Shown piece by piece: positions 37,111-50,236 of a DNA stretch of 64,000 nt. The position numbers were made by a program, and so were the translations under genes. How positions within the stretch are numbered: position 1 is the stretch's first letter; the number at the start of each line of letters is the position of its first letter. Below the pieces are notes generated by a model, which saw nothing but the letters and a program-made list of their open reading frames with translations, ran no database searches and was not told where the DNA came from. This stretch comes from Sphagnum compactum (lineage: Eukaryota > Bryophyta > Sphagnopsida > Sphagnales), in assembly GCA_965153455.1 (NCBI GenBank), contig OZ234494.1, forward strand, positions 15,624,001 to 15,688,000, in the 5' to 3' direction.

Positions 37111-38395
37111 TTTATATTGAGATTGATAACCTAATTTTTTTGCAAATTTTTTTTCAAGAATCCTACCCATCGGTTACAATGTGATGTTGCCACACTAGTA
37201 GTGATCAAGCACAAAGAGAGACTAACTATGAAAGTAGAAATTTATTGAAATCCTTTTATATCTTGGCTAGTTGCTTTGAACAATAAGTAGAAACATGGTG
37301 ACTTTTGAGGATTTTATTTTTTATTTTTTTATTTTTGAGAATTATTTTAAGAAAAAAAGAGAATTTCACCAAATGGTGAAAAGTTTCCACAAAAACAAAA
37401 TCTGATTCATTATGAAAAAAAAGTCAATAATTGGCCCAACAATGATGGTACATACCATAGTAGTACCTTAGCAGCAGCTTTGACACTAATTATATAATTT
37501 TCAAAAAATATTTAAATGTTAAAAAAAAATCCAAACAACAAAAAAAACTTGTGAAGGAAACTATTGTATCTTTCAGGAAAATATTTTATTTGTTGAAATA
37601 ATTTTCAAAAACAATTAAATTATTGGGGAGACATGTATGGAAGTTGCCAAGGGTGGTTTATGGTAAAATGACAACTTATCACTTATCCAAAGATACATAA
37701 CAAAAGCATCAGCACCCAATCATACCATTCTGTGGTTTGTATCAAACAAAACAAAACAAAACAAAACAAAAAAGTAGGTAACAAGATACCTACAAAACTT
37801 AAATGGTGTTTTTTCTTTGTGGGTTTTTCCCATGGTGTTGTGCAATTTTTTTTTAAAAACGGGCTTTTCTAAGTCTCTTCTATGACTACTGCTTCTTTCT
37901 GACATTCTCATATCTGACGCCACTCGGAACAACAAGATACATAGTTTACAAGCATTCAAAGTGGGGGAAAAAAAAAACGCCGCAGGCAGACGTAACAGCA
38001 GGGCTCCAAATCCCCAGCCACCCAACAACAGACCAAAAAGAAGCATGCATGTTCCAGAGTAAGTAAACAACTTTATTCGACTTATTGGAAATCCCGAACT
38101 CAGTTTAGAGAATTCTAAAAAGCACTATATAACTTAGAAAACAGGGTTCCCCAAGGGAGGGAGGGAGGGAGGGAGTTAGGAATCCTTGCATTGAGCATTT
38201 AGGTTCTCGCTTGCTTTCAGCCCAATCAAGCTGAAAGACGGGATTCATGCCTAATTTGTATTACATCAAATGACTCTAGTATGCTCATAAGTCATCCGAT
38301 TGCTTCGCTCAGAAAAGGAACAAGTTTGATTAATATGTATTTTTTTATTTGGTCTAAAAGTGTTTACTTAGGCTTTTTGATAGTTTTAAATTGAC
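37111..38395. other. AT-rich intergenic DNA, no gene seen
   Basis: Contains an (AAAAC)n run at about 37744-37770 and a (GGGA)n run at 38155-38175 with G-quadruplex potential. Nothing coding is supported. Confidence 0.5.
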
Positions 38396-38850
38396 ACTAC
38401 CTTCCATGGTTCGCCCCCACCCACCCGGCCCCCCCCCCCCCTCCCCCTTGGCTCTTGGAAAGCCCTCAATGCGTAGAGTGCACCCAGCTGGTTTCATAAT
38501 GTTTAGACCTATAATGCAATAGTTATTGAATTTTGTATAATTTCATCATTGAAAATTCAATAAAAAAATTTAAATAAAAAATTAGGGCAATTGGGCACTC
38601 TTGCAACTATTTCAAAGCCCTTGATGAGCATGGTTGCATGGAAATGATTTGTTTTGGGTGATTTTTTCACCTAAGGTGTGAGAATTTTTTTTTTTTGATT
38701 TTTTTTTCATTGAAAATTCAGTAGATTTTTAAAAATCAAATCTGTACTGAAAATTGGATTTCTGACTTAGGTTAAAGATGGTGTACAACTTGACCCTTTC
38801 AAAATTCATTCAATAGGGCGATATGTGCTCGACTGCACAGGCCACCCTAG
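38396..38850 (+). repeat. Dispersed repeat family A, copy 3 (diverged)
   Basis: Shares TTGGAAAGCCCT, TTTCATAATGTTTAGAC, CATTGAAAATTCAATA and the terminal GCACAGGCCACCCTAGTG with copies 1 and 2. It is interrupted by a long C-tract near 38428-38443. Confidence 0.55.
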
Positions 38851-39958
38851 TGAAGAAGGGTGGAACTTGAATCATACTAGGGAATTAACTAGAGCATTTT
38901 TTTTTATAAAAGGGGAAAACCAGTTTGTATGGATTTTATTTATGAAAAAATTCCAAAAATTAATTTTTTTTCTTTTTTCACAATATTAGCTTTGTTTTCT
39001 CAATTCTCTGAACTAAGAAGGGCTTTAAGGAGGGGGGGCATGAAAGGAAAGGAAAATGAAATTCAAAAATCTGGGCCACCCAAATCATAGTTTTCCTCAA
39101 CAATATTTTTTGTAGTGGAAAGGTGTGGCTTTATGAGCTCAATTCTTTAAAGGCCAAAAGGGGGTCACTCCTAAGAGAGGGATGAAAGGTGTCAAATTCC
39201 ACACCCGGGTATCGAATTCCACTCCCCCGTGGTCACATTCCACACCCGGATGCGCCTCCACATGGTGAAGAAGAAGAGAGCTAGTATTCAAATTCACACT
39301 TCATCTGGAAACTCCTTTCGTGTTTGTCATTAGGTTAGGTAGGGCTGGTCATCTTGTCACAGGGATGTGGAATTTCTAGTCATCCAAAGGGTGGGTGGGG
39401 TAAGGAACAAACTGAACTCATTGGCTTTTTTTTTCTTCCTTTTTTTTCCCCCTTTTTTTTGGCACAAATGAAAACAAGTTCCACTGCAAAAACCTCAAAT
39501 TGGCTTCCTTTTTTTCTAAGGGAAATTTTTTGTAAAAAAAATTAATAATTTTTTTTTTAAAAAAACAAAAAAAACAAGGGATGTGTCACACACTGTGGCC
39601 TTGCCATTTTACATTAAAAAGTATCTTAAGGCAAAAGAAGAAGAATTATGGAAACTCAAATATTTCGCCATATTAAGGCAAAAATATAATCTTCCAAAAA
39701 TCCTCTGAAAAAGAAACCAAAAAATCCTTCAACAAGAAATTATAACTCTATGATATAACTAAGCTCAAGTTTCAACACAAGCCAAAATAACATCTTTCAA
39801 AAATCCTCATATAAAAAAAATAGATTTATTACTTAGGAGCCAAAATCCCCTTAAGCTACTAGGTATATAGTCTATAATGAATCTGAACACAATATCCTTG
39901 CCTAGGTAGGTAGGTAGGCAAGGCCAATAAGAAGAAAAGACTTGGGTGGGGCTGGGGT

Positions 39959-39998
<40 letters not shown>

Positions 39999-40417
39999 GC
40001 CAGGCCTCAGCAGAGCTTGGGAAAGTGTGAGGAATCTTTTATATTACAAAAAAAGGACTTAGTTAGGCAATTCCACAATAGGTACTACTCTGACAATGGG
40101 AAAACAGACCTAATTGGTGGCTGTGTGTAAAGTGAAGTGGTGCAGTGGGGGGATTTTTTTTACAGTGGAGTATGAAGATACCTACTGTTTGAAATGTGCC
40201 CTTTTTTTTTGCTGTTGGCAGTTGCCAGAATCTGTTTGGCTGTCCTAAAAATTGCCTTGTTCTGTGGTATTTGGTGGGGGGGATCTTTCAAAGCTTGATG
40301 TTGTTGTTGTTGTTGTTGGACCTTGGCCTGTCTCTTTGTGTGTGTGTGTGTGTGTGTGTGCCTTGGAATTTGACTACCTATCATCAAAAACCCCAGCCCC
40401 CAAAACCAACACCCCAA
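38851..40417. other. Intergenic DNA with microsatellites
   Basis: A compound (TG)n(AG)n tract lies at 39959-39998, (TTG)n at about 40300-40318 and (TG)n at about 40336-40360. A CCACACCCGG-type word occurs three times at 39200-39250. No gene is seen. Confidence 0.55.
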
Positions 40418-41130
40418 TCCCCAAAAAAGAAAATTCCACCTTAGTGTTTTTTTTTTTTTTTTTTAATTTATTTTATTTTTATGCATAGATTATGGGTGTC
40501 CAGATTATTGAACTCTCTTTTTCATGTTGAAATGTAAAAGAGAAGGAAAGGAATTTTGAGAGATCATGTAACCCATGTAATTCCCTCTCCCCCAAAAATA
40601 AATTTAATTTCCACCTTAACTTTTTTCTTATGTTTCAAGCGTAGATTATGGGTCTCTTCAGAGGTTTCTTTTCATGTTGAAATGAAAAAGGGTAGAAATT
40701 TTGAGATTATAAAACCCACATTCCCTTTCCCCCAAAAACAAAATTCCACCTTAGTTTTTTTTAATGTTCAAGCATCAATGATTACCGTGATTTTTCTTTT
40801 ACATTGTAATGAAAAAGTGAAGACATTTTGAGATCATGAAACTCACATCCCCTCTCCCCAAAAAAAGAAAAATATATTCCACCTTAGTGTTTTGATGTTT
40901 CAAGCATAGATTATCATTTGGGTCTTCAGAGGTTTCTTTTATGTTGAAATGAAAAAGGGAAGACATTTTGAGATCATGAAACTCACATTCCCTCTCCCCA
41001 AAAAAAAAAATTTTTAAATCCAATTTCCATGTTAGTTATTTCATATTTCAAGCATAAATTTAGGGCTCTCTAAATGTTTCTTTTTTATGTTAAAACAATA
41101 GGTAAAGCCTCATGAAACCAACATTTGATG
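40418..41130 (+). repeat. Minisatellite, ~125-170 bp unit, five copies
   Basis: Each unit holds CCCCAAAAA, TTCCACCTTAGT, TTCAAGCATAGATTATGGGT, GGTTTCTTTTATGTTGAAAT, GAAAAAGGGAAGACATTTTG and AGATCATGAAACTCACATTC in this order. Units begin near 40418, 40590, 40729, 40857 and 40997. The two central units are the most alike. Confidence 0.9.
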
Positions 41131-42597
41131 GTCTGATTCCATTGGTTAAATTCTTCTAGTTTTAGCATCTTGTTATGGTCTTGTATCTACGTAGAGTTCG
41201 GTAGGAGCAACCAACAAAGAAATGATGTCCCAGGTCAACAACCTCTTGTGGGCCACCATGTACATGGATTATCAAATCTAATTTCTTCCTCATTCATGAG
41301 TCTAAAGCCACGTAACATGTAACTCCCATGTTGCTAGGTTGCACATTATACATAAAGTAACCACATGCATGCCCTAATGGCATTTATTTCATGTCATGTC
41401 GTGCCATGCCATGCTATGCATATGTGTGACATCCATGTGTAACATTGCTTTGTGTGCAAAAAGACTCCTTTTCCATTTCAAATCATGGGTGTCACAACAT
41501 GGGAAAAATAAGGAAGAATAAAGAACTTTCAAATGAACGAAAAACCCTACTACTCTTGTATGACTAGATGGAAACTCAAATTGTGTATGGTTGCATTAAA
41601 AACCTTAACATAAATGATGTGAAGATGGTGGTCCCTTATTCTTAAATCTTGTCACTTTTGCTCCGAGTGTTTTTGCACACATTTAACTGCATTATTGTCT
41701 ATTTTGTAGGGTTGTTTTCACAATCCATTCCCATCCTAACAATTGTAGCTTCTTAACTCCACGCCACAATGATTTTCTTATTTGAGAACAAGCACCCAGG
41801 AGACAATTGTCAAGAAGAATAGTGAAGGGAATGGTTATGTTGATAGATAATATTGTGGATTAAGCAAACATATACAAAAGAAATATAATGAAACAAGCAA
41901 ACTAATGATAAGAATTGTGTAGCAATCTCCATTGATTTTCAATTGTACATGTCTTTTGTAGTTAAATAATGGCTCCAAAAGGGAAATAATAATCAAAAGA
42001 ACTAAAAAAAGGTATAAAATATTATGCATGTGACATACATTGACCAAATTTCCAATTCTTCTTGTGAAATGCAAAAAGCACTTTAAACATGTGCAATTCA
42101 TGGGCACCAAAAAAATTCATGTCCATTATGTTTTGGATGAAAATTTTAAAATGATGGATGGAACAAAACCATTGTATAAGAAAATGGATGTTCATGAATA
42201 TCACCATTCTTCTTGAGTGATGACCTAAGCTACAGGATTTATTATATGAAATGCTATATCCTATTAGGAATTTTTGAGGTTGTTATGAATGTTATACACT
42301 TGATGTTAGACTTAATAGATGTCATTTGTGGCATACTTGCCCCTATCGCAATGTATTCCATATGGAACAACCATTGGTTTGTATGGATATGGCAAATTCA
42401 GTTCATGCTCTCAATGGCATTACAATGCAGTGTATGAGCTTCAATTTACATTCGTGGATATTGTAATCTAACCAATGAATAAGAAAATATATTTAACCAT
42501 GTGATGTTTGGGAATGGAGCAACTTTCCAAACTTATATTCTTGTTTGCTATTGATTTAAAGTTTTGGAAATGATAAATTGGAACTTCCACTAAAGTT
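41131..42597. other. AT-rich intergenic DNA, no gene seen
   Basis: Short open frames only (up to 91 codons). None resembles a known protein. Confidence 0.5.
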
Positions 42598-42763
42598 GTT
42601 AATGCATGAAAGGTTCCAACAAAAAAACATGAAAGGTTACGTGGATTTTTATAAAATATGGAAAGCTTGATTTGAAATTGTTAACTCATGAAAGTTTTCA
42701 ACAAAGAAACATGAGACATTAGGTGGATTTTTATTGAACACAGAAGTTTAAAATGCAATGCTA
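42598..42763 (+). repeat. ~82-bp tandem duplication
   Basis: Two units start at 42598 and 42680 (GTTAANNCATGAAAG, CAACAAANAAACATGA, GGTGGATTTTTAT), clearly diverged. Confidence 0.75.
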
Positions 42764-42833
42764 CAATGTTTTATCATTTAGTAATGGTGAATGAACCAAA
42801 ACTGTTCATAATGCAACTTCTCCAAAAGGTGTG

Positions 42834-43443
42834 ATATTTTATTTATGTAACTGTGAAGTTTGGGTGTTCTTTACGATGGACCATCAACATTTTGCATAAT
42901 GCTTGGCTTCTATTTCTTGAAGATGAAAAACAAGTTGATCTTTATTATCTATTAAAAGTGTTGTTTGGTATTCAACTATTGGGTACACCTATGTTCACCC
43001 ATGTTCTAAACTTGAAATGTAAACCATGATTTACAAAAGAAAAACGTTTCATATATTCTCAAGTTGCAACCCACACTGACCTTCTTGAGAAGTTCAAAAT
43101 AGAAAGATAAATCAAAAGTGGATGTGTTAAAGAAACATTTCTTTAATAAGTCCGAAAAATCCCTAATAGTATCCAACAAACTCTTAGCTCTATAGTTGAA
43201 TACAGCCATTAGCAACCTAACATCTCATATTCCTTAGGTGATCATACGCCATGGATGATAAACTTGTCATATATTCATGAGTATTCCTTTCACGGTAGTT
43301 TTATGGTAGTAGGAAAAGCATTAACTAGGAGTTTGAAAGTTTTGACAGGCAATGTAGACCCATGTTGGGCGGATATATCAGGTTTCATAAATCAACTATG
43401 CACAGTTAAACATATAATTTCAAAAAAAATGTTAGTCAAGTAA
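42834..43443 (+). pseudogene. Possible decayed reading frame, unknown
   Basis: One frame (codons in register with 43255) stays open for long stretches (about 67 and 76 codons at its ends) with only a few stops between. This is fewer than expected for DNA this AT-rich. The best segment reads WADISGFINQLCTVKHII. I do not recognise the family. It may be a remnant of a transposon protein or chance. Confidence 0.25.
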
Positions 43444-45689
43444 TGATAAATAGGCTTTTGCAAAACTATCAATCTATGTAGGATTAAACTTAAATGGACA
43501 AAATTTACCCTATCCATATGGTGAAAGTATGGTAAATAATCTATCCTTAAGGTATAAACATATAGTTAAGGTAAAGGACATGTATATTTTTGGTACAAGC
43601 ATGACACATTGGCAATCGAAGGAAGAAAGAAAATTAGTTGTGCAATTGGCATTGCAAAAATGAACACCTAAAATTAAAAAGGACCTAGAGAATTCAAACA
43701 TAGAAGAATGGAACTTGTAAACAAATTTAAATGCATTCAAATCATTCATATAATGGGAAATGGTAGTAGAATGTAAAGAGTATGTGGTTTAAGTCTTGTT
43801 CATGGTCATTAGTGCAATGAATGAAAATCAAATGCCAAATGAAAAAAAAAAATGTTAATTATTTACCATAATTCAAACAAATCCATCATAACTACATGCA
43901 TTGCCTCAAAATGCCATATATGCAACTATTATTAGGATGATGTTCACATGTAAAACCCTTTTTACCCACCTCAAAACAATTGCCCTCCCTTGGATAAAGG
44001 TTAACCTTCAAATATGTATAATAAATAAGGTAGGCTTTAAAAGCTAAGTTTTGAATATTTACCATCTGGTAGCAATAAAAATGACGAGTTGGGGGTGCAG
44101 GGATACACATTTATCCGGGTATCTACCCATTTGTATATGAAGTTAAATTCCAATGACGATGATCTCATTGAAGTTGGTTTAGATGGGGATGGGCTATAGT
44201 CGTAGGTCGTAAAAAAAGATAATTTCAAACTGCAAATTTATTTAAAAGTTTGATTTTAAACTGGAATTTTTAAAAATAAACATTTTACAAGTTTTTATGT
44301 TTCAAAATGTCCTAATGAATCCCAAGATATTGAAAGAAAAAAAAATCTCTTTATGTTTTTCAATGTCTTTTGGAATCTTTGTGTCTTTCTAATTTCATAC
44401 ACATGTTTACATGTAATTTCATACAAATGTAAATATGTGTTATTTCATTTAAATATGTTAAAATTATTTCCAGAAATTAACATGTTTTTTTTTTTTGTTT
44501 GAGATTAAGCTTAGTTTGCAATAAAAATTTCTCCCTTAAATACCTAATTCAAAGATTAAGTCCTCACTTGCCTAGCTGATTTAATGTTTATCCACCCTAA
44601 TTGCTTCCAAAATTTCAATGAATTTTTAAAAAAAAGATGACTGATTAAATCTCCCCTTGAATGATAATTGAACAGTATGTTTTACAATTTGAATCCTATA
44701 TATATATGTGAAAATAACAAAGCTTTCAAATGTAAACCCTTATTTCTTTTTTGTCATTTCGTTGTCACTGGTTCTGCATAGTAGCATGGAGCCCAAGTAT
44801 TTACCCACCTAACACAGGTGTAGAGTTCAAATTTGTGCAGCAAGTTCAATGCATTCGTCTATATACTATATACCCCCCTTCACTTGGGAATGGATGATGG
44901 TTTGATGGATGATGTTTTGATGTTGGACCGTGCATTTATAGTCTAGAGTTTCTATGGTCTGAAGTACAATCAATGTTGTAAGCCAAATAAGATACCGGTG
45001 ACAAAATCATTGGCTAGCCACATAAATTATAATGCATGTATGCCTGTTACATAGCTTAATGAAGGCTCCGGATTGGATCTGGATAGGTATGATATTACAC
45101 ACTACGAATAGAATATGGTTGGTTTTTCCCTATGACAACAGGCCATTGGGTCCAGACTTGTGTAAGGTAAACAATATAGTTTCATCCATTTGTTTCATTA
45201 TAAATATCACATGTGCAGCATCCATATTCATTCATTCAAGGTTCATGCCTCCAAATACCAAAGCCACTCCAGTTGTGAATCCTGATGATGTTGGTTCTCT
45301 TTGTGGAGCAATGGGCACAAATGTTTTTTTTGGGTGGATGAAAAACTTTCCCCAGACAATTCCAATGTGAAATAGAACTGGCCATCGGGAACCAGCACCC
45401 ACCAGCGCACCGTGGAGGATGAATGGTAAGTGGTCAGGAAACAGTTTTCTGTTGGGTTTCAGTTCCTTAGCTAACCATGGTGGTTAGTGCAGTTGCTTCT
45501 TTTTTTTTTCCTACCTACCTACCAAAACCCCGGACAAGCAGGTTGTTATTAGGTAGGTTGTAAAAACAGACTTTACCAATGTATAAACCATCTACTTACC
45601 CAGAAGTTACCTATTTTTCCTTACCTCTCTACCTATGTATGAGACCTATTTCTTACAGGATGGGTCACCACGGTGAAACCAAATATTAA
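43444..45689. other. AT-rich intergenic DNA, no gene seen
   Basis: No recognised coding segment. The 112-codon frame at 45032-45370 has no familiar motif and no splice context that supports it. Short TACCTACC runs begin near 45511. Confidence 0.5.
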
Positions 45690-46215
45690 CTCAGTTGAGG
45701 TTCATTCAAAGAACCTTCAGTTTCGGTTCTAAAGATTTAATTAGAGTGGTTCCAATTCTGGATTCCATAAAGATGGAACTTGGAATCCAGTTCTGTGTCC
45801 AGTTCTTTTATAAGAAGCCTGGTCCAGGTTCTAAGAATCGGACCTGGTTCTGGGTAACCCAACCCAAACCAGCAGTTAACTTCCAATTAACCTTCTGGTT
45901 TATTGCCACGTTCTAGTCCTTTCCAAAACAAAAAAAATTAATTATTCAAAATCTTGGTTCTGGTTTTGGCTTGGTTCTGGTTTTGGTTATGAAAAAACTG
46001 AAAACCTTGTTCAGGTTCATTAAAAAACTCAAACCCCAATTCCAGTTCCAAACCCACTTCCAAATATCAGACCCAATTGCAGTTCAAGTTTTACTAACCA
46101 CAGCTGGTAGTTCTAAACCTCCAAACCAGGTACCCACCCAACACTGGTTTGTACAAAAGCTCACTCTTATGCATTTGGATGTGATATATAGGGGGTCCCA
46201 GTTCTGTTTCTAAAT
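45690..46215 (+). repeat. GGTTCTGGTT degenerate repeat (family D), copy 1
   Basis: Words such as GGTTCTGGTTTTGG, GGTTCCAATTCTGG and CAGTTCTGTGTCCAGTTC recur every 10-20 bases, with complementary AACC-rich words on the same strand. A similar texture appears at 52440-52660 and 62540-62740. Confidence 0.6.
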
Positions 46216-49200
46216 CTCAATCACACTTAATAAGATGTGGTTCTAATTACGCAGAACCACTGATTCTTACCCACTTTCCAAAGTGGGTAGTGGGTACCTG
46301 CACAACACAGTAGTTTGTACCACTCGGGCAGCATTCGGATCTGAGATATATGGGCCCCCAGTTTGTATCAAACCTGGCTATTATGTAGATTGAAGCATTC
46401 AAACTCACATGCTATAGACCTCAAATCCAGGAATGCGATTAACCAAAATGTTGAGGGGGGAGGGTGGAGGGTGTTATATACTGAAGACAGACTTTTCATT
46501 ATCTTGTCTTGTCACTGCAGCCTGATCTCATGGATTCATCAATTCTCAAGATAAAAGAGATATCCATAAAGTCACCCTCTTTTCACCCTGTCTTTGGGCC
46601 TCCTTTCACTCCCTATCCTCTCTTTCAGTGGTGTCCACAAAGTAAAGAAATTTTATTAAATCTCAGTATGAAATGTTGAAACTCAGCATTCAATGCACAA
46701 GGTTTGAGAGTAATTGTAGTAGTTGTACAGGTAGGAGCAGTGAAGAAGATATACGTAGCCATAGTGGAGGCACTCCGGAAAAAAAGAAAGACAGGATGAA
46801 ACTCAGTTTACCACCAAAATTGGTGGAAAAACTAGTTTGGGTCCTAGTTATATGACTTTGTAAAATTTTCATTCCCAGTTACAAGATTGATGCCCTAATA
46901 AATCCAAACTGGCCGTTCTCTCCCCCTAATTGGTGGGACTTTACTACTACGTATAACTCTAAAGTTCCATGAAAGTTTTGTGACTAAATACATACTTAAG
47001 TTGCTAGGATGTTTCGATATGTAAGCTGGCATGTTATGTACACCGCCCTCAATGGTTTCTAATAACTGAGGTTTTAAGAGCTAGGTATGCATTTAGTAAG
47101 TGGTTCACTTTTTCAACCCATCTTCCAAAATTAGATCCAAGCAAAGAACTATCCGTCTGTGATTACAAAAGAAAAATCAACTCAAGGATCAACCTCTGAT
47201 CAACCACCTTATTAACTGTGAAATTCTGCAGCTTTTATCAGGAGTCATTTTTTTTGTCTTTATCCTCACAATATATGATCTGCTTGATGTGGCTACCAAC
47301 AGCTACCTATCTTGAGAAGCATTCTTTTGGAACAAGCCCATGTAGATTTTATTTGAGTTGCAACTCACAAAGAATGTACCTTGCATGTGAAGCACATGAT
47401 GTGCCCCTCCAGTCTTCTAAATCTTATTTCTATTGGATATAATGAAACATATTTTAGGTGTGAACCAGGGTTTTTTTCTCTCTTTTTTTCATTTTTTTTT
47501 TAATATCTACTCATTGGCAAATTTTTTGGCGAAAAAATCACAAAATCATTCAAATTCACACTAGAAAATCAGAAGTTTGGAACTATAATTTCTGAGAGAA
47601 GAAAACACTGGTGCTGACCCTCTCTGCTCTTTCCATGTATTCAACAAATCTGCAGAGTCTTGCATAGGAAAGTCAAGCAACCTTCTGTTTTTAATCTCAA
47701 AAATCCATTAGGTTTTTGAAACCCCAAAATTCATCTAAATCATCCACATCTGGCTAAACCATCCATAAGATGATTGTCACTTCAGCTACATCACATTAAT
47801 ATATAATAAATAATAATAAATAAAAAGCAACCTGACTATGAGGCCTCACTCAAGAAGGTGAAGGTTAACCAGTGTGGGTGCTGCTGGCTTTACCCTGGCT
47901 GAATATGTGTCCACTATGACCATGGTTAAGACTCTTGGCCCCCCTCCCAACCCACCCCCATAGACTTTCTTTGTATATGAGAAGTGGGAGTTTCATGGCA
48001 TGATGGAAAGGAAAGTGGTTCACAATTTATGATTGTGTGATCATCCGGACACATAGTTAAATGTTCTTGTCCCATAGCTAACCAGAGTTAAATATGTACT
48101 AGATAGCTATGCATTCTCCATCCACATGATACCCACTTACATAGGGATAGGTTACACAGTTGGAACCTTGGTAACTTTAGGTGTGGTTCATTCTTTCATG
48201 CACAAACATGGAGAGCCAGCAAGTAGTTAGTTAGGCTACTACTGGTTGTTGGGCCATGCCTTATGGCAAGACTACACATTCAGTTGGGTTTACAACAACT
48301 TATCATTAGAAGTAATTTTTTTTAAGCAACTTTTTTAAATTAAGTACTTTGAACTTCAAAACTCTACAAGTAAATAAATAAGGGGGAGGAAATTGATTTG
48401 ATATTCCATTTGATATTTCAAAGATCATCATCTACTTCATTGTTATTCATGTTGTTTTTCATTTCATGCAACTTCAATTAAATTTCATTTTTAAATCTTC
48501 AAAACATACAAATAAATTTATACAAAATAAATTAGATAATCAGAAGTTCAATTATAAGTTCAAATAAAATCGAGGCATACATCATGGCATTGTGTGTATG
48601 CGTGTGTTTTTTGGACAAAATTTCACAATTTTTCTAAATTGGTTTTCATGAAAGAATGAAAAGAACATTATTCAATCTAAATTGTGTTTTTTCAGAAGAA
48701 ATTCACTACTTTTGCAAAATAAAAAATTGAGGGAAGAAAAAACAAACACATACACACCATGGACCTCTACCTACCTAGTAGCCACTAAGTCCCTTTACCT
48801 ACTTACCTACCTACATAGTAACCAATGTAGTTATAATTGGTTCCCTCTGGGATGTTTTTGGATGCTAGTGATGTTTCAAGAAGGGAAGCCCCAAGTGGCT
48901 CATGTTTGCACAAAACAAGGACAATGAGCAAAGTACCTAGGGAATTGGTGTGTTTCACAAAATTTGTTTGGAAGGTTGAGAAATGGGTTCTCAATGTTTT
49001 GTGCACATCAACAAAGGCATATGGGTGTAGCTCTCACAGTGATTGAACTTGTTTTCAATTGGTACCCTACTATCTTGGCAGCTTCCACAATAATTATACT
49101 ATTTTCAGAAGAGTTGTAATTTTCACCCAAAAATTCCAAATAACAAAATTTGTGAAGGAAAATATAAAATCTTTCAAGAGTATTCTATTTGTTTGAAACC

Positions 49201-50044
49201 AAAATTTCAAAAATTAATTTATTATTTGACAAACATGTGCCAAAGCTGCCAAGGTACTACAGTATCTCAAGTTGCTTCGCCATTTTCTTCAATTTCTGGA
49301 AAATAGTTAAATGCCCAATAGGAGGATTTCTTTTAAGAACATGTCATTGCGTATTGCAGTATCTCGGTCTGCTGCTGATTAGGGTAACAAACAGAAACCA
49401 CATAAGAAAACCAAGGGAAATTTTTGAGCATGTCTATGAGATTTGTTTTCAAGGAATGAAATAAACAACTTTAGTATGAACAATGGAAAATGAACTAATA
49501 AAACTATTTTCTTTTCATCTCTTTCTATTTTTTGATTGATTTGATACAGATTTTTAATTTGTTTTGTGTGTGAAAGGTAAACATGGTCCATCATGTGAAA
49601 GTAGTTTATAAAAGTTGTAAATTACACTAAAAGAAAATTAAATATTTTACCTATCTAAAAGACAGCTACTCTCATCTTGGTCAAAAAAATGTGATTGTTT
49701 ATAAAAAAAAATTCCATTTTGGACAAATGGGGTAACACCTAGCTGAGTTTTATTTTCCAAATTTTTATTTATTTTTAAATCCTGAAACCAAGCAAGATTT
49801 CCTCCTCCCCATGAAAGGCATGCCCTATCCCATGGAAGCTATAGCAACATGACCCCCAAAGAGTCACTTGACATGTGGGTGAGGTGAATGAACCCAATAG
49901 TGGCCCAATGATTAAGATAAAATGACTACATTAAAATTTGTTTGGGGCTTGAATTCATCATTATTCCATCCTAAATGTACCCATAGCAACCAAACACAAC
50001 TACAATCAATGAAATCATCATATGCAAATTAAATAACCTAATAA
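46216..50044. other. Intergenic DNA, no gene seen
   Basis: Mostly AT-rich. It includes family E copy 2 and a TACCTACC-type run at about 48766-48813. No coding segment is recognised. Confidence 0.5.
46577..46665 (+). repeat. Dispersed repeat family E, copy 2
   Basis: Second copy of the 35612-35705 sequence: TTTTCACCCTGTCTTTGGGC, CCTCTCTTTCAGTGGTGTCC and ACAAAGTAAAGAAAT. Confidence 0.8.
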
Positions 50045-50236
50045 TGGTGCATTCACACTTGATGTTAAGTCAATGTTAAATGAAAAACCTAGGTGGCATC
50101 CTAGGTGGCACCCAATGTTAAATGGGTGATAGCTTAACATAAAATTTTCATGGTAAGTAGGTTTAAGTCGAAAATGACTAGCATGGTGTTAAGGGATTCA
50201 ACACGAGAGTCCCTAACACCACGTGTGAACACACCT
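50045..50236. mobile_element. MITE candidate with TAA target-site duplication
   Basis: A 192-bp segment has imperfect terminal inverted repeats of about 23 bases (left GGTGCATTCACACTTGATGTTA; the right end, complemented, GGTGTGTTCACACGTGGTGTTA), with five or so mismatches. TAA flanks both ends (50042-50044 and 50237-50239), as for Tourist/PIF-Harbinger MITEs. The right end also folds into a local hairpin (TGGTGTTAAGGGA at 50184-50196 with TCCCTAACACCA at 50210-50221). CCTAGGTGGCA is duplicated in tandem inside. It has no coding capacity. Confidence 0.6.
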
